DNA from: Xanthoparmelia taractica
Lineage: Eukaryota > Ascomycota > Lecanoromycetes > Lecanorales > Parmeliaceae
Assembly: GCA_033085395.1 (NCBI GenBank)
Contig: JANQBS010000139.1
Span: 42,935 to 106,934, forward strand
Reading direction: 5' to 3'
DNA length: 64,000 bases
Positions within the stretch are counted from its first letter, which is position 1; every line of letters begins with the position of its first letter. Below, piece by piece: positions 42,867-53,172 of the stretch. Below the pieces are notes generated by a model. It did no database searches. It worked only from the letters and a program-made list of their open reading frames with translations, and had not been told where the DNA came from. Made by a program: the position numbers and the translations under genes.

Positions 42867-45514
42867 CGCTCGAGACGTTGATCTGTCCTGGGTTGTAAAG
42901 GTTCTGTGAGGAAGAACACTGAAGCTGTGGTGCTTCTGAGGAGACAGATGCGAGCGCTGGAGTTGTCAGGCTTGTAAGAAGAGAGATGTTGTGTGCAAGA
43001 AGAACACGGGAGAGGGTTTAAATATCCAGGAGTGCCCATGAAGGGAAATTAAAAGAGGGGAAAAGCAGAGTGTTAGAGGAGGTTTTGCAGGAAGTTCAGT
43101 ATAAGGAGATTAGGAAGAGGGGAACACCGCATGTGTATAGAGAAAGTGTTCCCAAAAAGGTAAGTGCGCACAGATAGCGTGTATGCAGGAGAGTATCCCC
43201 GCTAGAACTTAGATATAAGTCTAGTGAGAGGAGACTAGGAAAAGGGGGAACATGCTGTGTGTTCAGATCATGTGTTCCGGAAATGGCAAGTTTGCAAGGA
43301 AAGAGGGTGTCGAGGACCTCAACTCACCGCCACCGGAACAAGATTAGGACACTAGTGTTGCAGCAGGTCCCAACAGAAAAAGACTAGAGAGAGGAGAAAC
43401 GCCATGTGTTCAGAGGGCATTGCCGGAAGAGGCAAGTGTGCATGGTTAGGATATGCAAAGGACCGAGTTCCCTCCCACATTGTAGCAGTCACCCAATGAA
43501 GACATTGTAGCACTTACTCAAAAGGATTGGAAACAAGACTAGGAGACAAGTATTACAACACCTGCAGGTCTAATATGAGGTGTAGCACTGACGTGACCGA
43601 TTTTGTGCTTTTAATCCATCGGGTTGTGTCCTCCTTCAGGTAAATCTGCACCCTTGACACGCGATTAGACATGCAACGTGATAAGGACAAAGGCTCTGAG
43701 GTGTTAAAGAGCATGTAATGAAGACCTGTGTACTTTTGGGGACACAGCTAGAATATTGCTCAAGGCCAAGCTCATTGTAAATTCAGAAGATGCAAATGAG
43801 ACTGGATTACATCCAAGGGAGATGTCTCCGGTTTAAGAATCATCGGTAAGGTCATGTACCAAAGGACGTCAAAGCTGGGCTTGGATGGCAGCCACAGGAC
43901 CTGGATATGGTTGATCTTCGCTTTAGCTGTCCAGATATCGGTGCATCTTAATGATTTTACACTGGTTGTTGCACCTTACAAATGACTTGAGCTTTTTCAG
44001 CCGTCTGAGAAATTCGTTCAGGTAAGGTGGTGTCATTGTACGTGGCCCAGCTGGCTTAGCAGTAAGAGTGTCTGATGGTTATGATGTAAGACTAGTAGTA
44101 GTACGAGTTTTGCTGGAGTGAGATGCCAATACCATCTATGAGTGAGATGCATCCCATACGGGCGATGAGAATCCATTGAAAGTGAACATCGTGATGAGAC
44201 CCTATGTGATAGAGTGTTGTGGGCTTACCGCTAAACAAGGTAACTTGTGTACGGACAGACGATAGGCAGACGTCCTAGGTCGATGTAAGCGGACAGTCGT
44301 TGCAATAAGGGATGATGTTCTGCCTTACCATGTTGCCAAGGCTCGCTAACAGTTGGCTTGGCAGATTGAATGCCATGCAGAACACCAAACCAATTTGAAC
44401 CCGATTTTGCCAGCAGCCACTGTTGCATGGACATAGAGGATTTTGAGCATGACTGAATACGTGAGACACTGTCTTTAATTTAAGAGCGTGCCTGTTCCGC
44501 CCACAAGCTTTCCTACCATAGATAATGTCGTTCGATATGTATAGATAGTGATGCTTCGCCAACACGGCCGAGCACATACCTGGTGTTTGATTTCGAGTTC
44601 CTTGGAAGTGCTCTGGGAGTTCGACTGGTGCGCTGAAAGAGATTGCCGATGGAAATCTGATGAAACGAGGTAGCTGACGCTATGTGGGTTCTGTGGGGGC
44701 CTTGCTACTGCATTGCACAGCATCTTGAAAAGCCATCCAAGCCTCACTGATATCTCGTGGCATATACCAATCCGAGTCACAACTTTAGCTGCCTTGAATG
44801 TGTGATTCAAGATTATCTCGATGCTTGAACGAAAGAGATCGCCGCGAGTAGGTGATTGAGGAGCTGCTCCATTGTGTGTACGTAATCACAAAGCCTTCTC
44901 CATTCGGTGGAAAGGCAGAAAGAACTGGGATGTCTCTTATAGCTTCGCGAGATTTTCATATGAAGACAGACTGAGCTCGTTTTCTTCAGACAAGGAGCTC
45001 CCAAGCTCTTTGGCGGCGCAGGAACTTGCACAGCCATCTTTCTGAAAATTTCTTTACTGATATGACTATCTCAGGCCCTTCAGTTCTCACCTCGCCACCT
45101 TCACTGGTCCGCATGCTTTTCACGTGGATTCTCATATCTGAGTATTTGCATTCTGGGATCTCTAACAAGGAAATAATATAGGAGAGAAGGGTGCACACTA
45201 ACCGTGTAGATATTTATTTACCTACATGGGAGGTGGCAGCGCAAGAAATTGATGTATAGATGTGGACCAAAGTCAATTGATGGAGGTCATGATGAAGAAA
45301 GAGCCTTGATGATAGGTAAAGTTACCCTGAAGGCCTCTGCTGATGACCGATAAGGCGTGATAGTCGGGGACTATCACTTAGTAGCAATGTTTAGGGAAGA
45401 GAAATATGCTGGGAGAAAGGAGGTTTAAATACCCACCGACGCCCACGCTAGCAGACTTCACATTGCAAAAGCGATGAATATTTTTGTTGTTCACCCACAA
45501 GACGACGTCACTAT
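42867..45514. other. 2.6-kb intergenic region, 5' flank of DPR-B
   Basis: Contains the DPR-B promoter and a degenerate repeat (listed). ORFs at 44231-45198 on the minus strand (67-111 codons, e.g. SMRTSEGGEVRTEGPEIV) overlap in different frames and were not joined by any convincing splice. Nothing recognised. Confidence 0.35.
43080..43500. repeat. Degenerate tandem repeat, unit about 125-150 bp, three copies
   Basis: Related units begin near 43105, 43235 and 43385. Each reads AGGAGA/AAGAGGGGAA(C/A), then a C(G/T)CATGTGT(T/A) block, then (T/A)CAGA, then GTGTTCC or its variant TTGCC, and GG(C/T)AAGTGTGCA. Located directly upstream of DPR-B, as the other satellite-like repeat lies upstream of DPR-A; the two repeats do not look alike. 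Confidence 0.45.
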
Positions 45515-46572
45515 TTAGTTTGTCACTGCCTGCACAATAGCCCCCTTCGCCCCTTGATCTAGGGAGTCCAGTGTCTTCATATCCTCATGAGTCAGGTCAA
45601 AATCATACACATCTGCATTGGCTTGGATTCGGCTGGGGGTATCGCTCTTTGGCAACGATACCCATCCCTTTTGTAATGAGTATCTGATTAGTATTTGTGC
45701 TGTAGTTTTATCATGTTTCTTTGACATGTCGACAAGAGTCTGGTCATGAGCTTTTTGATTGCGGACCAGAGGGCAGTACGCTTCGATGACGATCTTGTGC
45801 TTGTTGCAATAGTCGACTATGGTTCGTTGTTGGTTCCATGGATGAAGCTACAGGGGTTTATGGACGTCAGCATTCATGTCATAAAGGTGAAGGATTGACT
45901 GAGAGAGACGTAAGGTGACAGTTAGGAGACACAGGATTTGCAAAGAGAGAACGGCGCAATAAAGAAATTTTATCAGGCGAAAGAAATCAGTAACGGCCAG
46001 ACGTAGTGTAGAGACACGTGAAGTGATGGCATAGGATTACGAATAGTACACACCTCAATCTGATTCACATGCGGGGGCCATATGCGTGCATATTTCTTCA
46101 TCTCCTCAATGTGGCCGATGCCAAAGTTGCTGACGCCAACACTTCTCACCTTCCCTTCACCCTCCAATTTCTCCAGTGCCTGGTACATCTCTTTGATCGC
46201 AGCAGGTCCTCCGCTGGGCGAATGTATTAGGAAGAGATCGACGTAACCCTTCTCTCCGTCAATCTTATGTACGCTATCCAAGCATTTCTGGTACGTCTTC
46301 TCCGGACTGCCACCAGCGCTCAAGATCTTGGTGGTGAGGAAAAGTTGATTGCGAGGTATGCCTGACTGCCGGGCCGCTTCACCCATTTCCGACTCATTGC
46401 GGTAGAATTGGGCAGAATCGATATGACGGTAGCCAGCTTTGAGAGCTGTGAGGCAAGACTTGATGCAGACGTCGGTAGGAGATTGGTAGATGCCGAAACC
46501 GAGGCAGGGAATCTTGACGGCGGAGTTGGGGAGAGGGAGGAGGTCTGTGATGGCGAGCTTGGAGGAGGACAT
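45515..46572 (-). CDS. Aldo/keto reductase
   Basis: Exons 46572..46054 and 45847..45515, with an intron of 206 nt (GTGTGT..CTGTAG), giving 283 residues. The NADPH-dependent AKR fold is plain: GFGIYQSP near the N-terminus; catalytic tetrad Asp52 and Tyr57 (YRHIDSAQFYRNE), Lys82 (LTTKI), His117 (FLIHSP); then VGVSNFGIGHIEE, EAYCPLVRNQ and the cofactor loop VSLPKSDTPSRIQANADVY. Such enzymes reduce aldehydes, ketoesters or sugars; the substrate is not predictable. An alternative start at 46787 adds 41 His/Gln-rich residues through a well-formed GTAAGT intron (46767..46676) in frame. I prefer the Met at 46572 because the family homology begins there; the upstream intron may lie in the 5' UTR. Confidence 0.9.
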
Positions 46573-47339
46573 ATTGGATTGGGGATTGGCTTGGCAGTAT
46601 GCTTCAGCTTCCGCTCTGCCTTTGTCTGTAGATTGGAACTGGGCGGGCAAAGGCTGGTGGTGAGGATGGATGTGTCTGCAATATGATCAATGGTGCGTTG
46701 ATGGTCGGGGGGGGAAGGAAAGTGACTGATTGATTGATTGATCCAACCAATTTACAACAGTACTTACTTCTGGGGAGGATGATTCATGATGAGAGGCGTG
46801 AACTAGAAGATGGGGTGGCTCACAATATACTTTACTTTCATTTAGGGTGTACTATCTATTAAAGTATGATAATGATATGGATATTATATGATATGGATAT
46901 TATATGATATGGATATTATATGATATGGATATTATATGATATGGATATTATTTATTGTACGGGAAACATGAATTGGATCCCATGACATCAATGAAAAGTA
47001 AGGTACCTACAAAGTTCGTTGGAGGTGTCACCCGGCAACGCTAAGATAACAAGGTAAGCTTCTTTCAGATAAGGGTTTCTTAGCCTCGGCGAGGTTAGTA
47101 CGAGGAAAAGTCAAGTAACCACTAACCACTCAATTCAACTCCAACCTTCTTCCTCTTCTCCTCCATTACCGTTGTCTAGATATCATGACATCACCCTTGC
47201 CAAAAATGTCCTCTGTCATTCGCACCAGCTTCCTCCTTTTTCTTCTTCTCCTCCTCTTCCTCTTCCTCTTCCTCTTCTCCTACCTTCTACCACGTCTCCT
47301 CAAGCCCCCCATCTCCTTGTCCTCCACAATCATCACTCA
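46573..47339. other. Divergent promoter region between AKR and GT8 genes
   Basis: The AKR gene reads left and the GT8 gene reads right, so both promoters lie here. It contains a 16-bp microsatellite (listed), a poly-G/poly-C run at 46709-46717, and a pyrimidine-rich CTCCTCTTCCTCTTC tract at 47220-47282 ahead of the GT8 start. A 108-codon ORF starting at 47185 overlaps the GT8 start in another frame (see findings). Confidence 0.5.
46873..46952. repeat. Microsatellite-like tandem repeat, 16-bp unit x5
   Basis: GATATGGATATTATAT is repeated five times, four perfect copies and a last one ending ATTT. It is AT-rich and lies between two divergent promoters. Confidence 0.9.
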
Positions 47340-48404
47340 ATGGCTTCAAATGGCCACACACCCAAAAGAGCTTGGGTCACTCTCCTCACACGTCCTTCCT
47401 ATCTGCCGGGAGTCATCACATTGGCCCATAGTCTCTCTGCTCACGCTACTGCATATCCTCTCCTTGTACTCTTCACACCTTCCCTACCCCATTCTTCCAT
47501 CCGAGCTTTGAAGCTCGAGTCAACCCACAATCCTTTGCTACGAATTCACCCGATTCAGCCTTTAATCCTACCCCAAAACAGGAAGACGACCCTCATAGCC
47601 GCTCGATTTGAGGATACCTGGACCAAACTCCGAGCTTTCGAGCTGACCTCTTACGAGACATGCGTCTTTATAGACGCTGATATTACCATCTACAGTAACA
47701 TGGACGAAGTCTTTGATGTCATCCTTCCGAGCGACAACTGGATCGCTGCAAACCATACCTGTGTCTGCAACCTTGATCATGACAGTTGGGCACCGAAGGA
47801 GTGGAAACGCGAAAAGTGCGCATACACGCCTCTCCGACATCCTGCAGCTTTGGAAGAAGCAACACCAATCCCTGCCGGTGCCGCCCCACCTGATACCTAC
47901 GCTCTACTGAACGGCGGGCTCTTCCTCTACCATCCCTCCGAAATGCTTTGGAAAGCAATGTATGACTACTTCCTCACATCACCTGAGCTGTCCACCTTCC
48001 AATTTCCCGACCAAGACTTCTTAGCCTCCGTATTTTGCGGCAGATGGCGTCCACTGCCCTGGAAATATAATGCTCTGAAAACGATGAAGCAATGGCACCC
48101 CAATATATGGCGCGATGCAGAGGTCAAGGGGCTACACTACATTGTTGACAAGCCGTGGGAGAAAAGGGTAGCTAGCGATGGCATAGGAGGGTACCTGGGA
48201 AGAGATGGTGAAACGCATGCTTGGTGGTGGAATGTCTGGCAAGAATGGACGTCGCAGAGGGGAGGCGAACTGCTAAGCATTGTTGACGAGCTCGTGGCAA
48301 ATCCTCTAGACAAGGAGGCGGACAAAAAACAATGTGAGGAGAACAGAAACAAGGGCTTCCCCATTCCAATACCGCTGGAAGCAAACGGGGTGGACCACAG
48401 CTGA
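47340..48404 (+). CDS. Glycosyltransferase family 8 protein (galactinol-synthase/glycogenin-like)
   Basis: Single exon, 354 residues from the ATG at 47340 (MASNGHTPKRAWVTLLTRPS). Family-8 hallmarks: the N-terminal WVTLLTRPSYLPGVITLAHS, then the metal-binding DxD in ETCVFIDADITIYSNMDEVF (Asp112, Asp114), LLNGGLFLYHPSEMLW, FQFPDQDFLASVFCGRW and the His-bearing LHYIVDKPW. These retaining enzymes transfer a sugar from UDP- or GDP-sugar donors; the nearest named types are inositol galactosyltransferases and glycogenin. The acceptor is unknown. The in-frame region upstream lacks another ATG. The protein, as called, has no membrane anchor, so cytosolic. It reads toward the next + strand gene about 0.5 kb away. 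Confidence 0.88.
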   Translation: MASNGHTPKRAWVTLLTRPSYLPGVITLAHSLSAHATAYPLLVLFTPSLPHSSIRALKLESTHNPLLRIHPIQPLILPQNRKTTLIAARFEDTWTKLRAFELTSYETCVFIDADITIYSNMDEVFDVILPSDNWIAANHTCVCNLDHDSWAPKEWKREKCAYTPLRHPAALEEATPIPAGAAPPDTYALLNGGLFLYHPSEMLWKAMYDYFLTSPELSTFQFPDQDFLASVFCGRWRPLPWKYNALKTMKQWHPNIWRDAEVKGLHYIVDKPWEKRVASDGIGGYLGRDGETHAWWWNVWQEWTSQRGGELLSIVDELVANPLDKEADKKQCEENRNKGFPIPIPLEANGVDHS

Positions 48405-48899
48405 CATTACTCTCAAATCTCGTTTCGTTGATGTATTGATTGCATACATGTAAGGAGTTAGCGGCAAGCAACCAGCTCTCCGCATAACTGACTCTACAGA
48501 GTAGCTGGAACGCGATCGCTCATTTTGGCCAACTCTCAAGCTGTGCAACATTGAACTCCCACTGACAACCAGCTCTCATCATAGCCTTTGAGGTGCCTCT
48601 TTTGGGCGCTGACTGTTATTCCATCCATTTCTTCCATCCCAGACTTGTCAGGACCTCCCTGCTTGCACCCCCGTACCCCTATGCTACCCGTGCAGCTGTT
48701 GATTCGTGGGATGTGGTGCGCGGGTGTGGCGCAAGTCGCGGGCGCATCGGCACTCACAACGTGCTGCACATGCGACAAGAGATATTTCCCCTCTCGCAGT
48801 GATGCATGGAACTCTCCCTCCGCTTCAGATGTTCTGGTGGCAACCCAAGCCTTGTTGCCAGGTCTTGCTTCTCTCTGCTCCTCCAGATCCGACTTTACA

Positions 48900-50606
48900 A
48901 TGCACATTGTCGGGAGACCTGCAATATACGCAGCTCAGGTTCTTTTCAGCCTCTTTGCTACGAACAGCGCGCTCCCCGCAACTTCTCAGGTCACAGAACA
49001 GACTAGTGGCTTCCTGATAAACGCAAATCTAGGTCATGACAGTGAGACTCTAATCCATTGGCCCAAAGGTATAGCGTCGTCATTGGAGACTCCAACCTCC
49101 CAGGCCATTCTTCCCTACACCATTCCTAACACCGCCATTACTCTAAACTTCACCCGTTTCGGCTCGCAGATCCCTGCCATTCGGGCGATATCCATCATCG
49201 ATAAAGCTCACCAACAGATTCTACCACATCTAGCATCCAATTCTGAGAATGCGATAAAGAATGATCTTTTTGAATGCAGCACGTACTCCACTCCTCCCGG
49301 CACCCCCGTATGTTCTGTTGTCGTACAGGCTTACAGACATCTTGGGCTATCGTGGATACAGCTTGATCAGATATTGAAAGGATTGGAGCATTTCACTAGC
49401 GGGGCCGGAATCGACCGCCAATTCCGTCATCAGTCACTCGAGTTCGAAGTCAACTTCTCGGATAAAGGAACCATAGGCGTTGGGCTTTTGTGGTGTACCC
49501 CAAGTCGTGGTCGAGGTGCAGCCGAGATGAAGAGAGCGGCCGAGATTCCGGTTAGGGGTCAAGAGCTGGACCGAAGATTGAATCTAATTCCTGGACCTCC
49601 TGACACGGCTTCCCTCGATCTGTCTAATGAGAGCAATGTGCTGTCTAACCTCGCAACAGAGGTCCCTTTTCCCGTCCTCGGCACCGGCATCAACCTGACA
49701 TTCGTCTGGCTCGGCAATCCAATCCCGAGGAAAAAGATTAACGACATCCTCCACGGTGCGTTCTTGAAGATCGCGCCATTCCTCAAACAATCGCCCAACC
49801 AGCCAGTCCCCCACGAGAGATTCGTCTATGTCAATACGGCCGGCACAGCCCAGATGGCGATTCAGATATTTGGAATCGGCAAAATGAGCTGGTCGCAGGT
49901 CAACTCCATAATGGTCGGCTTATACCGATTCACAAACGGCATCGGAACCATTCATGAACAGCAATACTTCAAGAACCTCGGCTTCGACGTGGAAGACGAA
50001 AACCACGCAAAAATCGGTTTCGGAAACCTGTTGGACGTCAGCGGCGCCATCATCATCGGCGCAGCCGCCAATCAAAACCGATCAACCCTCCCCTCCTCCA
50101 CCCCCCTCCTCCTCAACACCACCACCACCATCCACCTCTCCCACCCAACCCACGCCCTCTCGATCCCCCCCTACCCTTACATCTGGCACATCCCCACCAC
50201 AACCCTCACCCTCAACTTCACCTACATCGGCCACGCCCTGCCCGCCGTCGACGTCAGCGCCTGTCTCTACACGGCCCTCGACCGCACCCACGCCGCCGCC
50301 CACCACATCCCCGACCGCTCCATCGGCGACGCCGGTTTCGAAAACCACATCCGCAGCGTGCAGGTCGAGGTGACGCCGTACGAGGGCGCCGAGATCTCGT
50401 GGTCCCAGCTCGGGAATGTGTTGGTGGGGTTGGGGGATTTTTGCAGGTACGTGTATGAGGGGTTGTTGGTGTTTGATGTTGAGGTGGAGGGCGGGGGGAA
50501 GATTGGCGCGGGGAGTTTGTGGGGTTATGATGGGTATGGGGATGGGGGGGTGGTGGGATGGGGAGGAAGAAGTGGTGGTGGTGGGCGTAGTGCGGTGGTT
50601 GAGTAG
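48900..50606 (+). CDS. Secreted protein made of three copies of an uncharacterised domain
   Basis: Single exon, 568 residues. A signal peptide covers about residues 1-26 (MHIVGRPAIYAAQVLFSLFA). Three homologous domains follow at about 76-198, 258-379 and 431-541. Each starts with a strand pattern (TAITLNFTRFGSQIPA; TGINLTFVWLGNPIPR; TTLTLNFTYIGHALPA) and continues with a helix, then (M/I/L)SW.Q(L/V)..I(L/M).GL..F and ends (E/G)F(E/D)V...KIG.G.L(W/L). The first two linkers are charged; the second linker is Ser/Thr/Leu-rich and the tail Gly-rich (GGVVGWGGRSGGGG). Several N-x-T/S sites suggest N-glycosylation. I do not know a named family for the domain. The start was chosen for its signal peptide; the frame is open further upstream with another Met. 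Confidence 0.75.
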   Translation: MHIVGRPAIYAAQVLFSLFATNSALPATSQVTEQTSGFLINANLGHDSETLIHWPKGIASSLETPTSQAILPYTIPNTAITLNFTRFGSQIPAIRAISIIDKAHQQILPHLASNSENAIKNDLFECSTYSTPPGTPVCSVVVQAYRHLGLSWIQLDQILKGLEHFTSGAGIDRQFRHQSLEFEVNFSDKGTIGVGLLWCTPSRGRGAAEMKRAAEIPVRGQELDRRLNLIPGPPDTASLDLSNESNVLSNLATEVPFPVLGTGINLTFVWLGNPIPRKKINDILHGAFLKIAPFLKQSPNQPVPHERFVYVNTAGTAQMAIQIFGIGKMSWSQVNSIMVGLYRFTNGIGTIHEQQYFKNLGFDVEDENHAKIGFGNLLDVSGAIIIGAAANQNRSTLPSSTPLLLNTTTTIHLSHPTHALSIPPYPYIWHIPTTTLTLNFTYIGHALPAVDVSACLYTALDRTHAAAHHIPDRSIGDAGFENHIRSVQVEVTPYEGAEISWSQLGNVLVGLGDFCRYVYEGLLVFDVEVEGGGKIGAGSLWGYDGYGDGGVVGWGGRSGGGGRSAVVE

Positions 50607-51175
50607 TTGGTGCGAAGATAGTACGGCGGACGAAGGCGTAGGACATGACCAAATCATCACAATTGTCTTCGATTCTTTTTTTTTCTTTCTTTTTTTTGTT
50701 GGTAATTTGGAATCTTGGATATTTTCTTTCTCGTAAATTGGCCCCGTAGATAGCCCCCGTACGTACTATAGACAGCCCCCGTCCCCTAATATAGATAGCC
50801 TCCCCCCCCTCAAGGCAGCCCCAAAGACAGCCCCTATATACCCCCGTAAATAAACCCCAAAGACTGCCCCTATAGATAATGCCCTTGATTAAACCCCCGC
50901 AAACATCCCCAAAGACAGCTACTAGATAATCCCCACAGAGAACCCCAAGGGAGAGGGGGAGGGAAAGAAAGAGCGGGGGTGTGGATTAGGTTGGGTTGAG
51001 GTATTAGATGGGTGATATTATGGAGGAGGGAGGAAGGAGGGCGGCGCAAAGATGTAATTTCGATTACTGATGAAGGTACAATAATCTATAGAGAAGAGAG
51101 ATATAGACAGGGAAATCCGTATATCATTGGAGTCTCGCGCTACTCTTGGCCCCTTGCCCCTCTTCACTCCTCTAC
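50607..51175. other. Intergenic region between convergent genes
   Basis: 3' flanks of the secreted-protein gene and the transporter. It begins with T-rich tracts (50676-50700), then the CCCC-rich repeat listed separately; no gene seen. Confidence 0.5.
50740..50955. repeat. Degenerate C-rich repeat built on (ATAGA)YAGCCCC(CGT)
   Basis: About eleven imperfect units of 14-24 bp, for example GTAGATAGCCCCCGT, ATAGACAGCCCCCGTCCCC, AAAGACAGCCCCTATATA and AAAGACTGCCCCTATAGA. It lies just downstream of the secreted-protein gene. The lagging C-run pattern recalls a decaying minisatellite. Confidence 0.6.
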
Positions 51176-53172
51176 TCATAACGCCCTCCCCCTCTCAAGC
51201 TCCACCTCCCCAACCCCCAACTTCTCCCCCATCTTCTCCCCCCCTCTCTCCCTCACCTCCTCCCCCTGGCCCACTCCCTCCACCCCCCTTCCCCCCGCCT
51301 CACCAACAAAAATCCCGTACCCCCTCCCCACCCCCTCAACCCCCTCATCCGTCAAAAACTCCAACTCCCGCGCCGCCCTCACATACCCAATCTTCTCCAC
51401 GTACCCCTTTGCGAATATAATGTCGATTTCCTCGAGGGAGCGGCGGGCTGTTTCGGGGTAGGTATAGTAAATAAAGGGTAGGAAGGAGGCGTTGACGAGG
51501 GCGAAGAAGAGGTAGGTGGCCCAGTGGATGTGGGTGAGCATGATGGGGGTGATCATTACGATGACTGTGTGGGAGAAAGGGGGGATTGGGTTAGTTTGTT
51601 TGCTGGGCTTTTTTGGGAAGAGGAGGGGGGGAGGGGGAAGGAGGGGATTGGGCAGAGGGAGAATGGGGAGGGAAAGGTGGGGGGAAGGGTGCTTACGGAA
51701 ATTGAAGAGCCAGTTTGAGCAGGTGGAGAGGGCGTTGGCTTTTTGGCGGGTTTTGATGGGGTTGATTTCGGCTGGGTAGAGCTGGTTGAGACGGTCAGGT
51801 TGGACTTTCCATTATTTACCGTTGATGCTGGAGGGTGATTGCTTACCCAAGGCAGAGGTAGCCAGCTTGCGCCGAAGCTTGCAATATATGTGAAGAGTCC
51901 GACAGCGGCTCCTTTCGCCGCGGCGGGGGTTCCGGGGATCAGGCAGGAGAAGACGAGGACCATGCTCAGACACTGGCCCACGGTGCCCCAGAGGAAAAGC
52001 TTTCGGCGTCCGACGCGCTCAATGATGAACCAAGATACGGTAGCGAATATGGCGTAGACGATCATGTTGACACCGCCGAGGAGTAGTGACATGTTATGCG
52101 ACTGACCGATAGAATTCTCAAACAAAATCGGAAAATAGTAGATAACAGCGTTACATCCGCCTATTTGTTGCATAAATTGACTGCTTACACCCAGCATCAT
52201 CCTCCGGAAATGCTGCGTCTTCCCACCGGTGAAGACCGCCTTGAACGGCGTGCCCTTACGACCTGCGTAGCCAGAAGCACGGATGCTGTCCATGATAATT
52301 TGCTTCTGCAATTGCGTTTCCTTATCATCGCGTTCGAGGCCACGTAGCGCGGCAATGACTGTCTCGCCTTCTTCATAGCGTTCGCGAGTGAGGAGCCAGC
52401 GCGGAGATTCGGGGAGCCAAATCATGCCCAGGACGAGGATGAGGGCGAAGACGACCTGGAAAGAGATCGGGAAGCGCCACGTGAGGTCTGGAGAGCCATA
52501 GCTTGCGCCGTAGTCAATCCAGTAGGCGACCAATGTCCCAAAGGCGATGACGCCGCCTTCGATGCAGATGAGGAGCCCACGATTACTCGTTCGCGAGCAC
52601 TCGGCTTGATATGTTGGAATGGTGGAGGTATTGATGCCATTTCCCACGCCGGTGATCGTGCGACCAATAATAAACTGAGCCAGAGGAGTCGAATTCCGCT
52701 CAGCAGTCACTTGGATTATAACGCCGAGTATCATGATGCTGCCACCCATCATTATTGCCCTTCGACGGCCAAGATAATCACCAAAGGAGAGAATGAAGAT
52801 GGCACCGAATAGGCAACCAATCTCGTAAATCGCAGTCACAAAGCCCTGCATTGTAGAGTTCCCCTTGGTGGCCGTAAAGAGGTCGTTGAAAGCTGGAGCG
52901 GTAATGATACCTGACTGTCAATCGTTTAGGTCAGCACATCTTTGTTGAGTTAGATTCTGGCTTCTAAGTCATGCACAGACTAGGAAGAACTCCCCAACGC
53001 AAAGACATCCTTCTGGCTCAAATTTGGGTATTCATCAGGTAGAAAACACTGCCAAAAGACGTACCATTACGCCTTGATCGTAGCCAAAGAGTACAAAGCC
53101 TGTTGTAGCTACCGTGGAGACCATCAGGGAAAGCGGACGGCCCGTTAGGCCCATGAACATTGGAGGAGCCAT
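51176..53172 (-). CDS. MFS sugar transporter (sugar porter family)
   Basis: Four exons: 53172..53065, 52914..51847, 51781..51697 and 51564..51176, giving 549 residues. Introns are 150, 65 and 132 nt; all phases agree. Sugar-porter signatures are present in order: FGYDQGVMSGIIT in TM1, GDYLGRRRAIMMGG (loop 2-3), GRTITGVGNGINTSTIPTYQ, PESPRWLLTRER, SQFMQQIGGCNAVIYYFPI, ERVGRRKLFLWG, PLPWLYPAEINPIKTRQKA and YPETARRSLEEIDIIF. Twelve TM helices are expected, with a cytosolic Gly/Glu-rich tail. It would import hexoses, pentoses or related polyols at the plasma membrane by proton symport; the exact sugar is unknown. Divergently paired with the DUF7924 gene across about 0.7 kb. Confidence 0.93.

Noticed and set aside
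44041..44115. Possible tRNA (tggcttagcagtaag, box A-like)
   Set aside because: No GGTTCGANTCC box B follows and the arms do not pair.
48588..48899. Longer start for the triplicated-domain secreted protein
   Set aside because: The frame is open upstream, but the Met at 48900 is followed by a good signal peptide, while the upstream segment is Cys-rich with no leader.
50082..50660. 192-codon minus-strand ORF
   Set aside because: It is the antisense shadow of the C-rich third domain of the secreted-protein gene; composition (Asp/Val/Gly) follows from the complement.
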